Assembly: GCA_964016875.1 (NCBI GenBank)
Contig: OZ024734.1
Location: forward strand, 54,294,622-54,358,621
Direction: 5' to 3'
DNA: 64,000 nucleotides
Source of the DNA: Fallopia convolvulus
Taxonomy: Eukaryota; Streptophyta; Magnoliopsida; Caryophyllales; Polygonaceae
Of the stretch, positions 44,686 to 56,575 are shown in pieces. The translations under genes and the position numbers were made by a program. The notes under the pieces were generated by a model, which worked only from the letters and a program-made list of their open reading frames with translations, did not search any database and was not told the DNA's origin. How positions within the stretch are numbered: position 1 is the first letter of the stretch; every line of letters begins with the position of its first letter.

Positions 44686-45306
44686 TAGGACTGTCAATGG
44701 GTCGGGTTATGGGTGGGTGGAGCACTTCCACCACCCGATCCGTAAGTAAAAATGTCCCACCCGACTCACCCATTACCCTTTAAATGTTCCACCCATCACC
44801 CAAACCACCTGTCATCCGCTGGTTATATGGGTGACCCGTTCACCCGTATAACCGTTGTATTTTTTCCTTTATCTTATTTAATACTAATAATTCAATACGA
44901 AAAAAATATACAAAGATAATGATTCAATAAGTAAATTATTAATACACTAAGTAAATGAAAATGTAAATCCATAGTTCTAAAATTAATAATAAAAAACACA
45001 AAAAATACATTATAAAAGGTTAAATATTTGAAAATTTCCTTCAAAATATGAGAACATTTTCATAATATACTAGGATAAGTATGATTTAAACGAGTTAAGT
45101 GGGTGGTTTGGGACTTTGGGTGAAATGGGTGATGTGTGGGTGATGGGTCGGATTATTTGGGTGACAAAGTCTTACCCATACCCGACCCGTCACCCGTTCA
45201 CCCATCACCCAATCCACCCATCACCCTCTTTGTTTGGGTTTTCGCCCGTTTAATTTGGGTGGTTTAAGCGGGTGGGTTGGTCACCCATGGATAATTGCCA
45301 GCCTTA
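44686..45306. mobile_element. Non-autonomous hAT element, 621 bp, TSD GATGAGAA
   Basis: Ends TAGGACTGTCAATGGGT and complement of the right end TAAGGCTGGCAATTATCC; GATGAGAA at 44678-44685 and 45307-45314. Same family as 12886-13479 but in inverse orientation. Confidence 0.85.
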
Positions 45307-45450
45307 GATGAGAACACTAGGACACAAAAATAGAAACAGAAAAAACAGGCCTTCTAAATTCATCTAAGGCCCATTTTTTCAATTGAATATCGGATAGCTC
45401 AAATTGGGCCGATAAGTTCCGCCCAAGTTGATAGTAGTGAACTAATAAAT

Positions 45451-45600
45451 CCTGGTTTGAACAATTAAATCCTTGCAGCTTGTTAGAGACTTTACTGATC
45501 TATGCCTTATCCTTTCCCTTAGCAGCTTGTTGTATTTTGTACTTGATCCTCGGGACTCCTCTATGAAGGATTAGCGCTCGTCTAATTTTATGTATTAACC
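45451..45600 (+). pseudogene. 3' end of a Myb/SANT-like gene copy
   Basis: Nearly identical to 35670-35810, beginning in the final codons (cctggtttgaacaattaaat) and covering the 3' flank. The upstream gene body is missing from this unit. Confidence 0.6.
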
Positions 45601-45676
45601 TATGCTAAGAATCAAACAACTAATGAGAACATCTCCAGAAACAACGTATCTGTCTAAAAACAAGTGTATGGATGAC

Positions 45677-45902
45677 TTAGTATTGAACTGTAGAAGCTTT
45701 TGGGTCTGTCTGTCTAAAACATTTGTAGTGAAATATAGACGCCATGACGGGTTCTAATGTTCTATACTTGCCTAACATTATATATTGAGCTGTAGAAGCT
45801 TCAACAGCTTCCTTTGAAGGAGGATTTTTAGCCGGGTAAGGCAGTTTCAGCTGAATTCCATCATCCAAAGGTGACCAATTCTGGCCTTTGACTGAAGGTC
45901 TA
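45677..45902 (-). pseudogene. Partial copy of the CCCH last exon
   Basis: 45796-45902 matches 47499-47606: minus-strand reading LDDGIQLKLPYPAKNPPSKEAVE against LDDGIHLKLPYPAINPPSKE in the gene. It then diverges after EAVE and lacks the C-terminal KKRLPVFEEICP block. Confidence 0.65.
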
Positions 45903-46076
45903 AAAACAAGTGTATGGATGCTTGATTTGTGTGCGGTGTTTATCTATGGAGGAAGAAGTAATCATAGGTTACACTGAAGGTTTGTTTTGTGTGTGATGAT
46001 TAGATGGAAGGTAAAAACATGTAAATTAGTCTCAATTTTTGACACTTCAATATGATATTGAATACAATGCCTACCC

Positions 46077-46122
46077 TCAGATTTTGGCTTGCTGATGATG
46101 GGAGGAATCTATCTCTTCCTTG
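46077..46122 (-). pseudogene. Broken fifth copy of the CCCH second exon
   Basis: Complementary text caaggaagagatagattcct and ccaaaatctgag corresponds to KEEID...KSE of the repeated exon, but the 5' FAHS codons and the acceptor are gone and one extra base breaks the frame. Confidence 0.6.
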
Positions 46123-47390
46123 TTAAAAGAATAACCAACGGAAAGGACAGGGAGGGTGGTAAGTTTGTTAAAACAAGGAAGATAAATGTAGGTGCTTTGA
46201 AGTGCATTGTAATGGTTCTTCTATATACATTTTTGTTTCAGACAGTACCATGATAGTTTTGACTGAGGTTTAGCAACTAGATTTGTCATTAGAGTTTCAA
46301 ATTAGAGATGAGTAAATTTAGACTTTGCCTTTAAACTATGGAACATTTGAGTAAATATGTTTTTACCTCAAAGCAATATGTGCTTTGACATGCCACTCGA
46401 TTTAAAAAAAAAAAAAGACAAAAATAAACAAGTTCGATTTGGCAAGCTCAAAAATCAAATTAAATCAAGCCAAACCAAACCGAACTGAGTTATTTCAATT
46501 TGGTTTTTGGTTCACCATATTCCGATATGTGACTTTTAGTTAAATTCGGTTCTGAACAGATGAACAACCTATTTTAATTTGCAAAAAATAAAAATTGTAG
46601 CTTTGACACGCACATACTTGCAGTGCTTATACATTACAAGCATGCAACCTTATTCATGTATTCAATCAACACACTTTCAAAATATGAAATCAACAGAAAG
46701 AACTTAAATTATGAGAACTTAAATTATGAACATCAAAATCAACCAAGTGTTAACCCGCCTCAGGCAGGATCTGAGGGGCCATAATGTACACACTCTTGCC
46801 CCAATATAAAATTGAGAGGGTGTATGAAGAAGGCCCAAGTATTATCATTGTCCGGAAGACCCAAGGAAAACTAAAATTTAGCTATGTGAAAATGATAACG
46901 GAATCTAGTTAGAATGCAACAAAATTGATATAGGGGTTATAGTTATATCTATCTCAAATGAGGTACATCGCCCCAAATGAATCCTAAATCAAACTCTATC
47001 CCTTGAGAATGAATGAATGGACAATGTAATTTTTTGTCCATGGTCCGCTCTTTCAAAGTTCAATTCCTCACAGGTCACCAACAAAATATAAAATCAGAAG
47101 AAAGAGGTTTTCAGTGATGAAAACATCCACCACAAAAAACAAGCACACAAAATTGTACCTTGCATAAACGAGAAAAACTGCAAAAACCAATTTTAGTTAG
47201 CTGCAGATAATCTCAGCCAGGCTATATTATTCTATGCAGGCTGCAATTATAGATTCTCATTTAGTTGAAAAGTTATGAAAGATTATCTAGAACCGAAATG
47301 GCCCATTTACTTACACTTAGCCACCCAGTCTAAGAAGTATGTCTATCATGAGTATCAATATGTATCAATCATGAGTATCAATATGTACCT
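46123..47390. other. CCCH gene 3' flank
   Basis: Non-coding. 46130-47000 is shared in part with 3.54-4.0 kb, and tcatgagtatcaatatgta is repeated at 47347 and 47368. No gene. Confidence 0.45.
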
Positions 47391-50300
47391 TTATGTAGAT
47401 TTTGAGTGAGAGTCATTAGGGCATATTTCTTCAAACACAGGCAGACGCTTCTTCTCAGACGGCCAGGCTCCATGAAGAGTCCTGTTAAAGTATTCTTCAA
47501 CAGCCTCCTTTGAAGGAGGATTTATAGCCGGGTAAGGCAGTTTCAGATGAATTCCATCATCCAGAGGTGACCAACTCTGGCCTTTGACTGAAGGGCTATT
47601 TTCCCGGGTCATGGTATCTCCATATAGCAAGGAAATTCCCTTTTCTTTTAGATTTGAGTTGGTTGGAGCATTGTCTGCAGAGGAGTTCTTCTGGCCATAC
47701 ATGAGTGTAGTAGCATTTGAAGGCAACTTGCACATGTTTATCTATGGAGGAAGAAATAATCATAGGTTACACTGAAGGTTTGTTTTGTGTGTGATGATTA
47801 GAAAGAGGTTCAAGAATCCTTGCCTCAGATTTTGTCTTGCTGATGATGATGCGGGGATCTATCTGTTCTTTACCGTGTGCAAACTGAGATAGGATAAAAA
47901 AAAAGAGAATGATTATTAGATTGAAGGTAAAGCATGTAAAATTAGTCTCAAATTTGACACTTCAATATGATATTGAATACAATGCCTACCTCAGATTTTG
48001 GCTTGCAAATGATGCGAGGATCTATCTCTTCCTTACTATGTGCAAACTGTGATAAGATAAATCAGAACAGTTATGAGATCGAAGCAGCGTTTTAAGCGCC
48101 TCTATACAGTAGAGCCAGAAGATTGCTGAATATTAAACATCAACAAATTTGAGCATGATGAAATAAAACCAAGTTAGGGTATTATCTATAATAAAGCATG
48201 TCTAAATTCTAAGTAACTAGCAAGTAAGAAAACCAAGTCTAACAAAAGCATCACAAACTAATAGACTTGGCTCTAAAGCATAAAGAAAGTACAGTCGTGG
48301 TGAATGGTTAGGGAGTTTATTATGCTCGAGAAAAGTGAGATGTAGAGAATAGATAGAGAATGGAAGGAGCAGAAGAGAATGCTTTGCAGTGAGAGAATAA
48401 AAAGAGAATTCTGTGTTATGCTTGAGAGAATGACAGAGTCCATTTTTTAAGTAAAACAGGGAAAATATAATAATAAAAGGAAAGTAAATACAGTATATAT
48501 GTATATTCAATTTACATGGGAAAAGATAAAAACAGAGGGAAAAGATAATAAAGAGGAAAAAGGTTATTTAACACATCTCATTTTTCAATTGCTCAAAAAA
48601 AATCAATATGTTTTGAAAAGGTGCATTGCCTTTTCCAACACTGGATGCAGGATAGAAGGCACAATATAACATGTAAATCCATCAGTTCATTGAGACTTCA
48701 GTTGAATGTTTAAGACAATGTCTACCTCAGATTTTATCTTGCTGATGATGCGAGGATCTATCTCTTCCTTACTATGCACCATCTGAGATAGGATAATAAA
48801 ACAATTACCAGATGATGGAAGGCATAATATGCAAATCAGTCACAGATTTTTGGCACTTCAATAGAATGTCCTACCTCAGATCTTGTCATGCTCAAGATGC
48901 GAGGATCTATCTCTTCTTTACCATGTGCAAACTGAGATATGAAATGAGAACAATTATCAGATTATGGAAGGCATAATTCTCAGATCTTTGTCATTTACAG
49001 CAATGACCTTAGGAAAATTTTCATGTACTGAGAAAAACAGACATGTCAATTCATACCATTCTTCATGGCAAAATCACTCAATATTTGTGAAAAGTCACAA
49101 TCCTTCAGATGACTGCTCTAGTATCAAGATTTTTTACATTATTGGGAAATATACTAGCAAAGTTCACCAGCAAGTTGAGTAATCAAGATTGAAGACAGCT
49201 CCAAGAATATAGTAAATTTGAATGACAAAAGGTATAATCTGAAAAAAATAAACATTGAAGGTATTCATTTTTGGTTCTTGAGATCATCATACCCCACAAT
49301 TATCTTTCAGTCCCAATTTCAAGTGAAAGATGCTGAAAGAATTTTAGTATGAGCAAATGAATTCAATAAAAGTAAATAATAGGGCAGTAAGGCAATATCC
49401 TTTACAGGGCACAGACAAAGATGATTCGCAGTTTAGTGACCTGTATAGTTCCACCATGAGTACAGCAATCGATGGCCCTCTAACTTTTCATGAAGGTTAG
49501 TGGTACAAGATATACTGTTGACAACTAGTTTTGAGTGTTTGACTAGGTTTTCGAAAATCCAAGACCAAGAACCACATTAAGGAATTCAAAGTTCAAGTTG
49601 TACATTCATCCTAAAAAGTAGTATATTGACTTTGAATCCTAATGAATGCTTGAAAGAAGATGAAATGATAAACATCAAGAAGAACAAAGGTTGAATCCAA
49701 ATATTTTCTGTTTCTTAAAACTTGTGAACTGGTTGGTTTTGACTTTTAATATTCTTCAGGAGGAGAAATTTCACCATATTTATACAGACGCTGAAAATGA
49801 GAACTTGCTTTATCAGAAAAGACAGTTTATGATGAAAATTGAGATGAAAAAAGGTGAATAAATTGTTATCCATAGCACACTTAAGATTTATACTTGGGTC
49901 TAACTCTTAAAATAATTCAAAATCTACTACGGAATTTCGTAAACCTCTACAGGATTCAAGCCTCCATTATAGATTGGAAAGGCTGGGATTTTGTTTCAGG
50001 TAAGTCTTTCTTCTTCAACTTTATTCACCTTTTCCAGGGCATGTTTCACATATCCAATGATCTCCAAATACCCAAAGTTAATTTTACTTCCACTGAGCAA
50101 AAGGTTTCATATCCAGGATGCTTCCTAGTTCTTTAAGGAAATGCTTACAAATGCACTAACAAACCGGCTTCGAACATGTATATTATCACAGCAACTGTCA
50201 CAAGTTTGACAACAGTCACAAATTAGAGTATAACAGCAACAGTCACACAAGTCTGACAACAGTCACACATTAGAGCACCTAGAGTACCCTACTGAAGTAA

Positions 50301-51793
50301 CTACTACAATCTCTAGCAGTTTTGGTCCACTTCCTGTATAGTATCCAAGTCATATCAAGCATGGACAAATTTTTTGACAAGCAGCAGTTAAGCAAACTTG
50401 TCAGAGAACAACAACTTCTATAAAAGGAAAGAGATGAGAGGACTATGGAAATGCATTGACTGGAGAATAGATCAAAGAAGTCCAGCTTTGTGAGAAAGTA
50501 GAGAAAAGAAAGAAAAAAAATACTGAAATGGCGTAATGAGCTCAAACTACACATGAATGATTAAGGAAAGTCACGTGCTTATGATGATTTTAACTAGGTC
50601 AATTAGTGAACATTTTCAGAAAAAATGATGATCATGGAGACATGGACTAGTGTTGAATTGTGCCCATCAAAACATGTATCACATCAGTGCAATGTCTTAT
50701 GTAAGTCCATGAATACAGAATATCAATATTCTGCTAAGAGTGCAAGGAAGAGCATATATCATCAAAGGTCATAGCAGCAATATGCATCCTGCTTTCCCCA
50801 ATTCTTGTAAAGCTATACAACTAAATTCAGCATTGAAGTCTTAATACATGTAAATCTGCAACTATTGTACCTACTTTAGCTTACTATAAAGATATCTATG
50901 ATTGCCGAAGAGTCATTTGGAGCATTAGAACTAATGAACTGTGTCTGGCATATATTGACAATGCCTGTTGTGTGGGTTTTTGTTCAATTCTCCTGTATCT
51001 CCTACATATTTGCATACTTTTCAAACAACTTAAGCAAGAAACATGCTTACAAAATTCCAAAACTCAGTACTACGCAGTAGTTGCCCATCATCTGATTAAA
51101 CACAGCTACAGTAAGGACATTCAATAGCCAGCAATGCAAAAGCCCTAAAATTTATGAAATTACTCTTTCTGAAGTAACTTAGACGAAATCAAACAACAAT
51201 TGTAACAAACTAACCATGCATTTGGTGCCATATCGGCAAGCGCCGAAGTCCTCCCACGACCGACATAACTCCCTTTTATGCAAACCGCCATAGCTCGTCA
51301 CGGAAGGTGAAGATTGCAACGAACCTGAATCTGAAGACAAACACAACGGCGATTTCATCCTCCCACTTCTATTACCACCGCCAGCGCGCACCACAGACCG
51401 CACAGGAACTTCATCCATCACCAGAACATCCTCCTCTATCTTCACCGCCTTTGAAGCCAGCTCCGACCTCCTCGATGGAGAATTCTCCAGATTCTCCATC
51501 GGAGACAATGGCGATCTTCTCGGTGTTAAACATCCTCCGCTACTACTGCTACTCAGGCGACGAAACCGATCACTGCCGATCGGAGCTGGACGGTTCCTGG
51601 GAGTCGTATACTCATCGGACGATGAGGAGCTGGAGAGCAAGTACCTCAGCATCACCGATTCGTCATAGTGACGAGCCCTAGCGACAGAATCATAATCCCT
51701 AGGAGAAGCGAACAGCGAAATGTTGTCATTTGAGGGGTTGAGCGGCGGAATATTGCGATTGAAGTTGTTGCTATTACCAAAATAGCCTTCCAT
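47391..51793 (-). CDS. CCCH zinc-finger protein with an amplified second exon
   Basis: Exon 1, 51793-51215, 193 codons: Ser/Arg-rich (SPLSPMENLENSPSRR) ending KRELCRSWEDFGACRYGTKCM. The CCCH finger C-X8-C-X5-C-X3-H is completed only by exon 2, which supplies FAH. Four exon-2 copies exist: 48931-48875 (FAHGKEEIDPRILSMTRSE), 48782-48726 (MVHSKEEIDPRIISK), 48046-47990 (FAHSKEEIDPRIICK), 47883-47824 (FAHGKEQIDPRIIISK; donor GCAAGG). The last exon, 47741-47391, ends RLPVFEEICPND plus seven residues. Every junction is phase 0, so any exon combination stays open. Proteins of this type bind AU-rich RNA or DNA; no second CCCH finger was found. Whether the copies are joined, alternative or mutually exclusive is not visible. 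A LINE sits just upstream of the promoter. Confidence 0.6.
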
Positions 51794-52410
51794 GGATTCC
51801 GCTCTGCTGAACAGCAAAAAAAAAACGCTAGAAATTACTCTACACCACAAATTAACAGAAAAACAAGACCGTAAAGATTAGAAGAAGACGCTGATTATGA
51901 TCGAACTCCCGATCGAACTCAAACTGCAAACTATTGCTGCCAAAAGAAGACCTTTTATCTTTTCTATGTCCAAATTTCACAAAATATCTTTCTTCGATTA
52001 CACGAAGCACACCAACAACAAAGCAACATTTCAGTAATATCGCATTCGGTGATGCAAAATCGAATAGCAGAAGATCGCAATTCTGTCACTCGTTTGCGCG
52101 ATCGACCTGCACCTTTACCTTTTTTCGCAAATTCATACTTCAATAAATCGAAATTAATGAGCAAAATCTGAAGGATGAGTGGAATTACTTATGAGAAATT
52201 CTCCAAGCGCATCGATCCACGGGTGAGCGAGAAATAGAGAGGAGGAAGGAGGGGAACGAGCGAACAGACAAACGCGGTGTAAGAGAGTTTGAGTCGGTTG
52301 ACTACTTGACTAGGAGGAGTGCGGGAGTATATATATGCAACTGTTTGAGAGAGAGAGAGGGCGGACGACTATGTGACAATGAAGTTGATTGTCTGATTTG
52401 TTTTGGTCGA
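51794..52410 (-). promoter_or_regulatory. CCCH gene promoter and 5' UTR
   Basis: A TATA element, minus strand of 52327-52338 (gtatatatatgc), lies about 540 bases before the ATG; a (GA)n/(CT)n tract at 52346-52360 is just upstream of it, a common plant core-promoter arrangement. The leader could contain an intron near 51.84-52.2 kb. The LINE poly(A) junction is at 52411, only about 75 bases upstream of the TATA element. Confidence 0.45.
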
Positions 52411-52439
52411 TTTTTTTTTTTTTTATTATTAGGTAAGAA

Positions 52440-55181
52440 TTAGGATGCTCTCCTAAGGCGCTCTAGAGCATCCTTTTGGATGAGAACTAGAAGTTCTGGA
52501 TGAGTCTTAATAAACTCGACAGGGAGACTGTGGCCCAGCTTAGCAACTTTATCAGCCACAGCGTTACAATCCCTAGGAACATGACTAATCGCAATGTTCT
52601 GGTATCCATGAATGGAGACAAGGACGTTCGCGATTATGAGTTCGATCTCCCACGGGCAGTGGTTTTTATTTTTGATTGCATTAACAACTTGGAGATTATC
52701 CCCCTCAATTTCTACTCGATCCAGATTTCTATTTTTTATCTGTCTAATAGCTTCCCTGAGAGCTAGTGCTTCAGCTTTAACAACCGAAACTTTTCCAAAA
52801 TTATTTGTCATGATATCTATTACTTGTCCGAAATGATCTCTAAACACTAGACCCCCAACCGCATTGCCATTGGAAAGTCTTGAGGCATCAAAGTTGATTT
52901 TAGTATATCCATGTCTAGGCTTTCTCCATTTTTTCGGGTTTGTTCCTTTCCTCTTTGTTTTCCTCGTTTGAGTTGTTAATAAGATTTCCTCATCTTCCGT
53001 CCATTTTGTTGCTTTTTCCCAATTTGTAATGTGATTCCTAATATAAGTTGTCAAATCCGCAATTCCATCACCATGATCTTGTTGAAAAATTAGCTTGTTG
53101 CGTTGGTGCCAAATACTCCACCAAACAACCGCTAGACATGTGAAGTCTTTTTTCCCTAAGAGTTGGTAGATTTCGCTTAGGATCGTTCTAGGCACTTTGT
53201 TCCTGGAGTCATATGCTCTTATAGTGTTGGCAATGTGTGAGTTTACTTTGTTTATTATGTAAAGAGTGTATGGACAATTTATGAGTAGGTGATTAGTGTC
53301 CTCATTGGTACATTGACATAAAGCACATCCTCCAGGTGTAATAACTTGTTTTTCTCTAAGTCTTGCTTTCGTAGGGAGACCATTATTATCTACTTTCCAA
53401 AGGAAATTTTTAACTTTTGGGTATGTGTCTAATTTCCATAGCCAATTATTTAGGCTATGTGTTTGACTTTGTAGGTTTGTAATTAATTCTACTGCAGATG
53501 ACGTGGAAAACCAACCATTTTTGCTAGATGCCCAATAAAGTCTATCTTGAATGTGGTTGTCCAGGATCGGGGTATTTTGGATTTGCTCAACGATATTGTC
53601 AGGCAGAATTTGTTTTAGTTCATCCACTTTCCACCTACGATCATTATCAATCCATTGATCAACCGTTATCATTTCATCAATATTCGCAGGATCCTTTGCG
53701 TGTGGGTGGAGTGGGCCTCCTGGATGCCAGTTGTCTACCCAAAATTTTACTGTGTGTCCGTCTCCAATTTGCCATATAAGACCTTTATAGAATTCATCTC
53801 TTAGGTGCATGAGTTTTTTCCATTGCCATGAAGTATTTGTTTTTAATTTGTACGTAAACAAGTTATCATTCCTGAAATATTTTTGTGAAATTATCCTAAC
53901 CCATATATTATTTGGTTATGCAATAATTTTCCAAAGTAGTTTCATTTGCAAGGCTTTGTTCATATGTTCTGTTTTCCTAATTCCTAGTCCCCCATTGTTT
54001 TTTGGTTTGCAAATTTTGTCCCAGCCCACCAGGGGCTTATAGTTTCTATCCTTTTTGGTTTACAAATTGATCATGTCCATTTCTGTATGTGCGTATGTGG
54101 GTAACATAAAACTCTGCATTACATAGTTCGGTTTTGTGGCTAGGTTGGATCGAATTAGTGTCGTTCTTCCTTCTTATGACAACGAACTAGCTTTCCATTT
54201 GGTGAGTTGTTTTTGTGTGTTTCCAATGGAGTCCTTAAAAGTTTCCCTATTGACTTTGCCATTAATAATTGGGCAACCTAGGTATTTTTCTAGGTTCGTC
54301 ATTGTTGCAATTCCTAGAGTTTGTTGAGCTATGTTTTTTTGTTGAGTAGTCATATTTTTAGACGTTTGTATAGCTGATTTGTTATAGTTTACTTTTTGTC
54401 CTGAAATCTTGCAAAATTCATCTATAATGGTTTTAACTTTGTTACACGATCCTTGGGATGCTTTTGCAAAGATGATTATGTCATCTGCAAATAATAGAAA
54501 AGGAATTCGAATTCCTCCTCGAGCAATCGGGAAACCAATAGAACTTTTATCTAGCTCACTAGTTAATTGTAATTTTCTTGAGAGGATTTCTGATGCAATA
54601 ACAAACAGGAAAGGTGAAATTGGATCACCCTGCCTAAGTCCTCGTTCAGGTTTAAAGGGCTCTGTTGATCCATTGTTTACAAGTACAGATAACGAAATCG
54701 AGCATATGCACTCACGGATCCAGCCAATGAATTGCGGATGAAAGCCAAATCTCTGCATTACATCTAATAGAAATTTCCAATCAACTCGGTCGTAAGCCTT
54801 TTCCATATCTAGCTTAATTGCAATCCAACCTTCTTTGTTTTTTGTATTCCTAAAGGAGTGAAAGATTTCGTGTGCTATTAGTATGTTGTCCTGTATTGCC
54901 CGGTTTGCTATGAACGCCCCTTGAAGGGGATGGATAATTTTGGTGATTACCTTCTTAATCCTTTCCGTTATGATTTTAGAAATGATCTTGTATATCGTTG
55001 AGCATAGGCTTATTGGCCTATAATGGTTTGTTGACTTGGGGTTCTCTATCTTAGGTATGAGGGTTATAAACGTATGGTTTATTTGTTGTAGCATCTTCCC
55101 TGAGTGGAAAAAACTTTTAACTGCCTTGATTATTGTTGGTCCCACTATATCCCAATATCTCTTGTAAAATTCTGCAATCAT
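52440..55181 (-). pseudogene. LINE ORF2: reverse transcriptase, zf-RVT, RNase H
   Basis: RT (55181-54174): FITLIPKIENPKSTNHYRP, IKLDMEKAYDRVDW, RGLRQGDPISPFLF, and active site FLLFADDIIIF. It stops at TAA after KWKASSLS; readthrough shows two more stops before 53861, where the frame continues open to 52440 with zf-RVT (NFLWKVDNNGLPTKARL, CALCQCTNEDTNHLLINC) and a type I RNase H (KINFDAS, EALAL, IEGDNLQVV). A frame shift near 55205 separates RT from the endonuclease. The enzyme would nick DNA and copy element RNA in place. Confidence 0.85.
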
Positions 55182-56575
55182 CCCATCCGGTCCCGGTGAT
55201 TTATCGGAGCCAGATTCATTACTGTCATTTTGATTTCTTCATTAGTGATGGCGCTTGTTAACATGGTGTTGTCTTCTTCCGTTATTTCTTTAGTTATCAG
55301 ATCAAGAGATTCATTCGCATTGTGTAGATATGTTGTTTGTTTAGTGAACCTTTTTTTAAAGTCATTTCTTATTTCATCCCTAATATTATCTGTTCCTAAT
55401 ATTTGTGTGCCTTCGTTTGTGGTAATTTCCTTGATTACTTTCCGGTTTCGTTTACCACTCGCAATTTTGTGGAAGTACCCTGTGTTTGCGTCGGACAATT
55501 TAATATGCTTTGTCTTAGCTCTTTGTTTCCAGTATGTTTTATGAAATTTTAGAATACATTCTTTTTTGTTCAATATTCGTAATTGTTTTTGGATAGCACT
55601 TGGTTGGGGAGAAATAAGGATATCTCTTTGGAGTTCGACCAATTGTTCATCCATTTCTTTAAGTTGCTCGAATATGTTACCCAATGTATGCTTATTCCAT
55701 TGTTTAGCATGTTGTTTAAATAGTTGTGTTTTCTTCACCAATTGAAACATATTCGACCCCTGAAACTGAACTCTCCAGGCTTGCCTAACTACATTTCTAA
55801 AATCTTTTCTATACATCCACATCTTTTCTACCTTAAACGGTTGTGCTTTAAAAGTTTCCTCGTTACTTAGTTCAACTGTCACTTTGCAGTGGTCAGAGGT
55901 CGTAAAGGCATGATTCTTGGTACTAATGTTTGGAAATTCTTGGATAACACTACTACTGACAAGGACTCTATCTAGTTTTTCGTAAATATTGTCAATTTCC
56001 GTTTTGTTTTTCCTCCAGGTGAAAGTGTTGCCATAAGTTGGAATATCTTCTAGAAGGCAATCGTTTTTAAAGTTTAATAACCTTTCAAATCGCCCTGGTT
56101 CAGGATATACTCCCCCTTTTTTCTCACTTGCGTCTTGTATCTCATTAAGATCCCCAATCATAAGGATGGGTAGGTTTAAGTTTTGTAATGTTTTAGTTAT
56201 TTTTTCCCAAAATTCTTCCTTATCACCAACGTTAGGAGGGGCATAGACAAAACAAATTGCCACAATATTTTTTGTGACCAAGTGATAGTATTTTAGGATA
56301 ACATACCTTGGTTCTTGTACAAGCACCGTAATCTCCTCATTGATGAATTGGTATGCTTTCCAAAAGATCGCAATTCCTCCTGCTCTACCAGAAGCAGGAG
56401 ACCATACAACATTGTCAAATCCTGCTCGTCTCCAAACTTGATCACTTGGTAAAGTTTCTGTTTTTGTTTCCGCTATTGCCATAATTTGTATTCGTTGAAT
56501 TTTACAAAACGAGTCGATTTCCGGCCAAAATGATTTTCTCCCTATCCCCCTACAATTCCAAAAACCTATCTTCAT
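55178..56575 (-). pseudogene. LINE ORF2 N-terminus: AP-type endonuclease
   Basis: 465 codons, intact endonuclease: MKIGFWNCRGIGRKSFWPE, catalytic Glu in AIAETKTE, FVYAPPN, metal-binding GDLNEI, and SDH in FTTSDHCKVTV. The linker to the RT follows (LSDANTGYFHKIASGKR). The frame ends at a shift (NHRDRMG-stop) where the alternative frame reads SDKSPGPDGMIAEF. Its ATG overlaps the end of ORF1 by 26 bases. Confidence 0.85.

Noticed and set aside
51307..51681. Plus-strand frame across CCCH exon 1
   Set aside because: Antisense to a Ser-rich exon that ends in a perfect CCCH spacing and joins exon 2 in phase.
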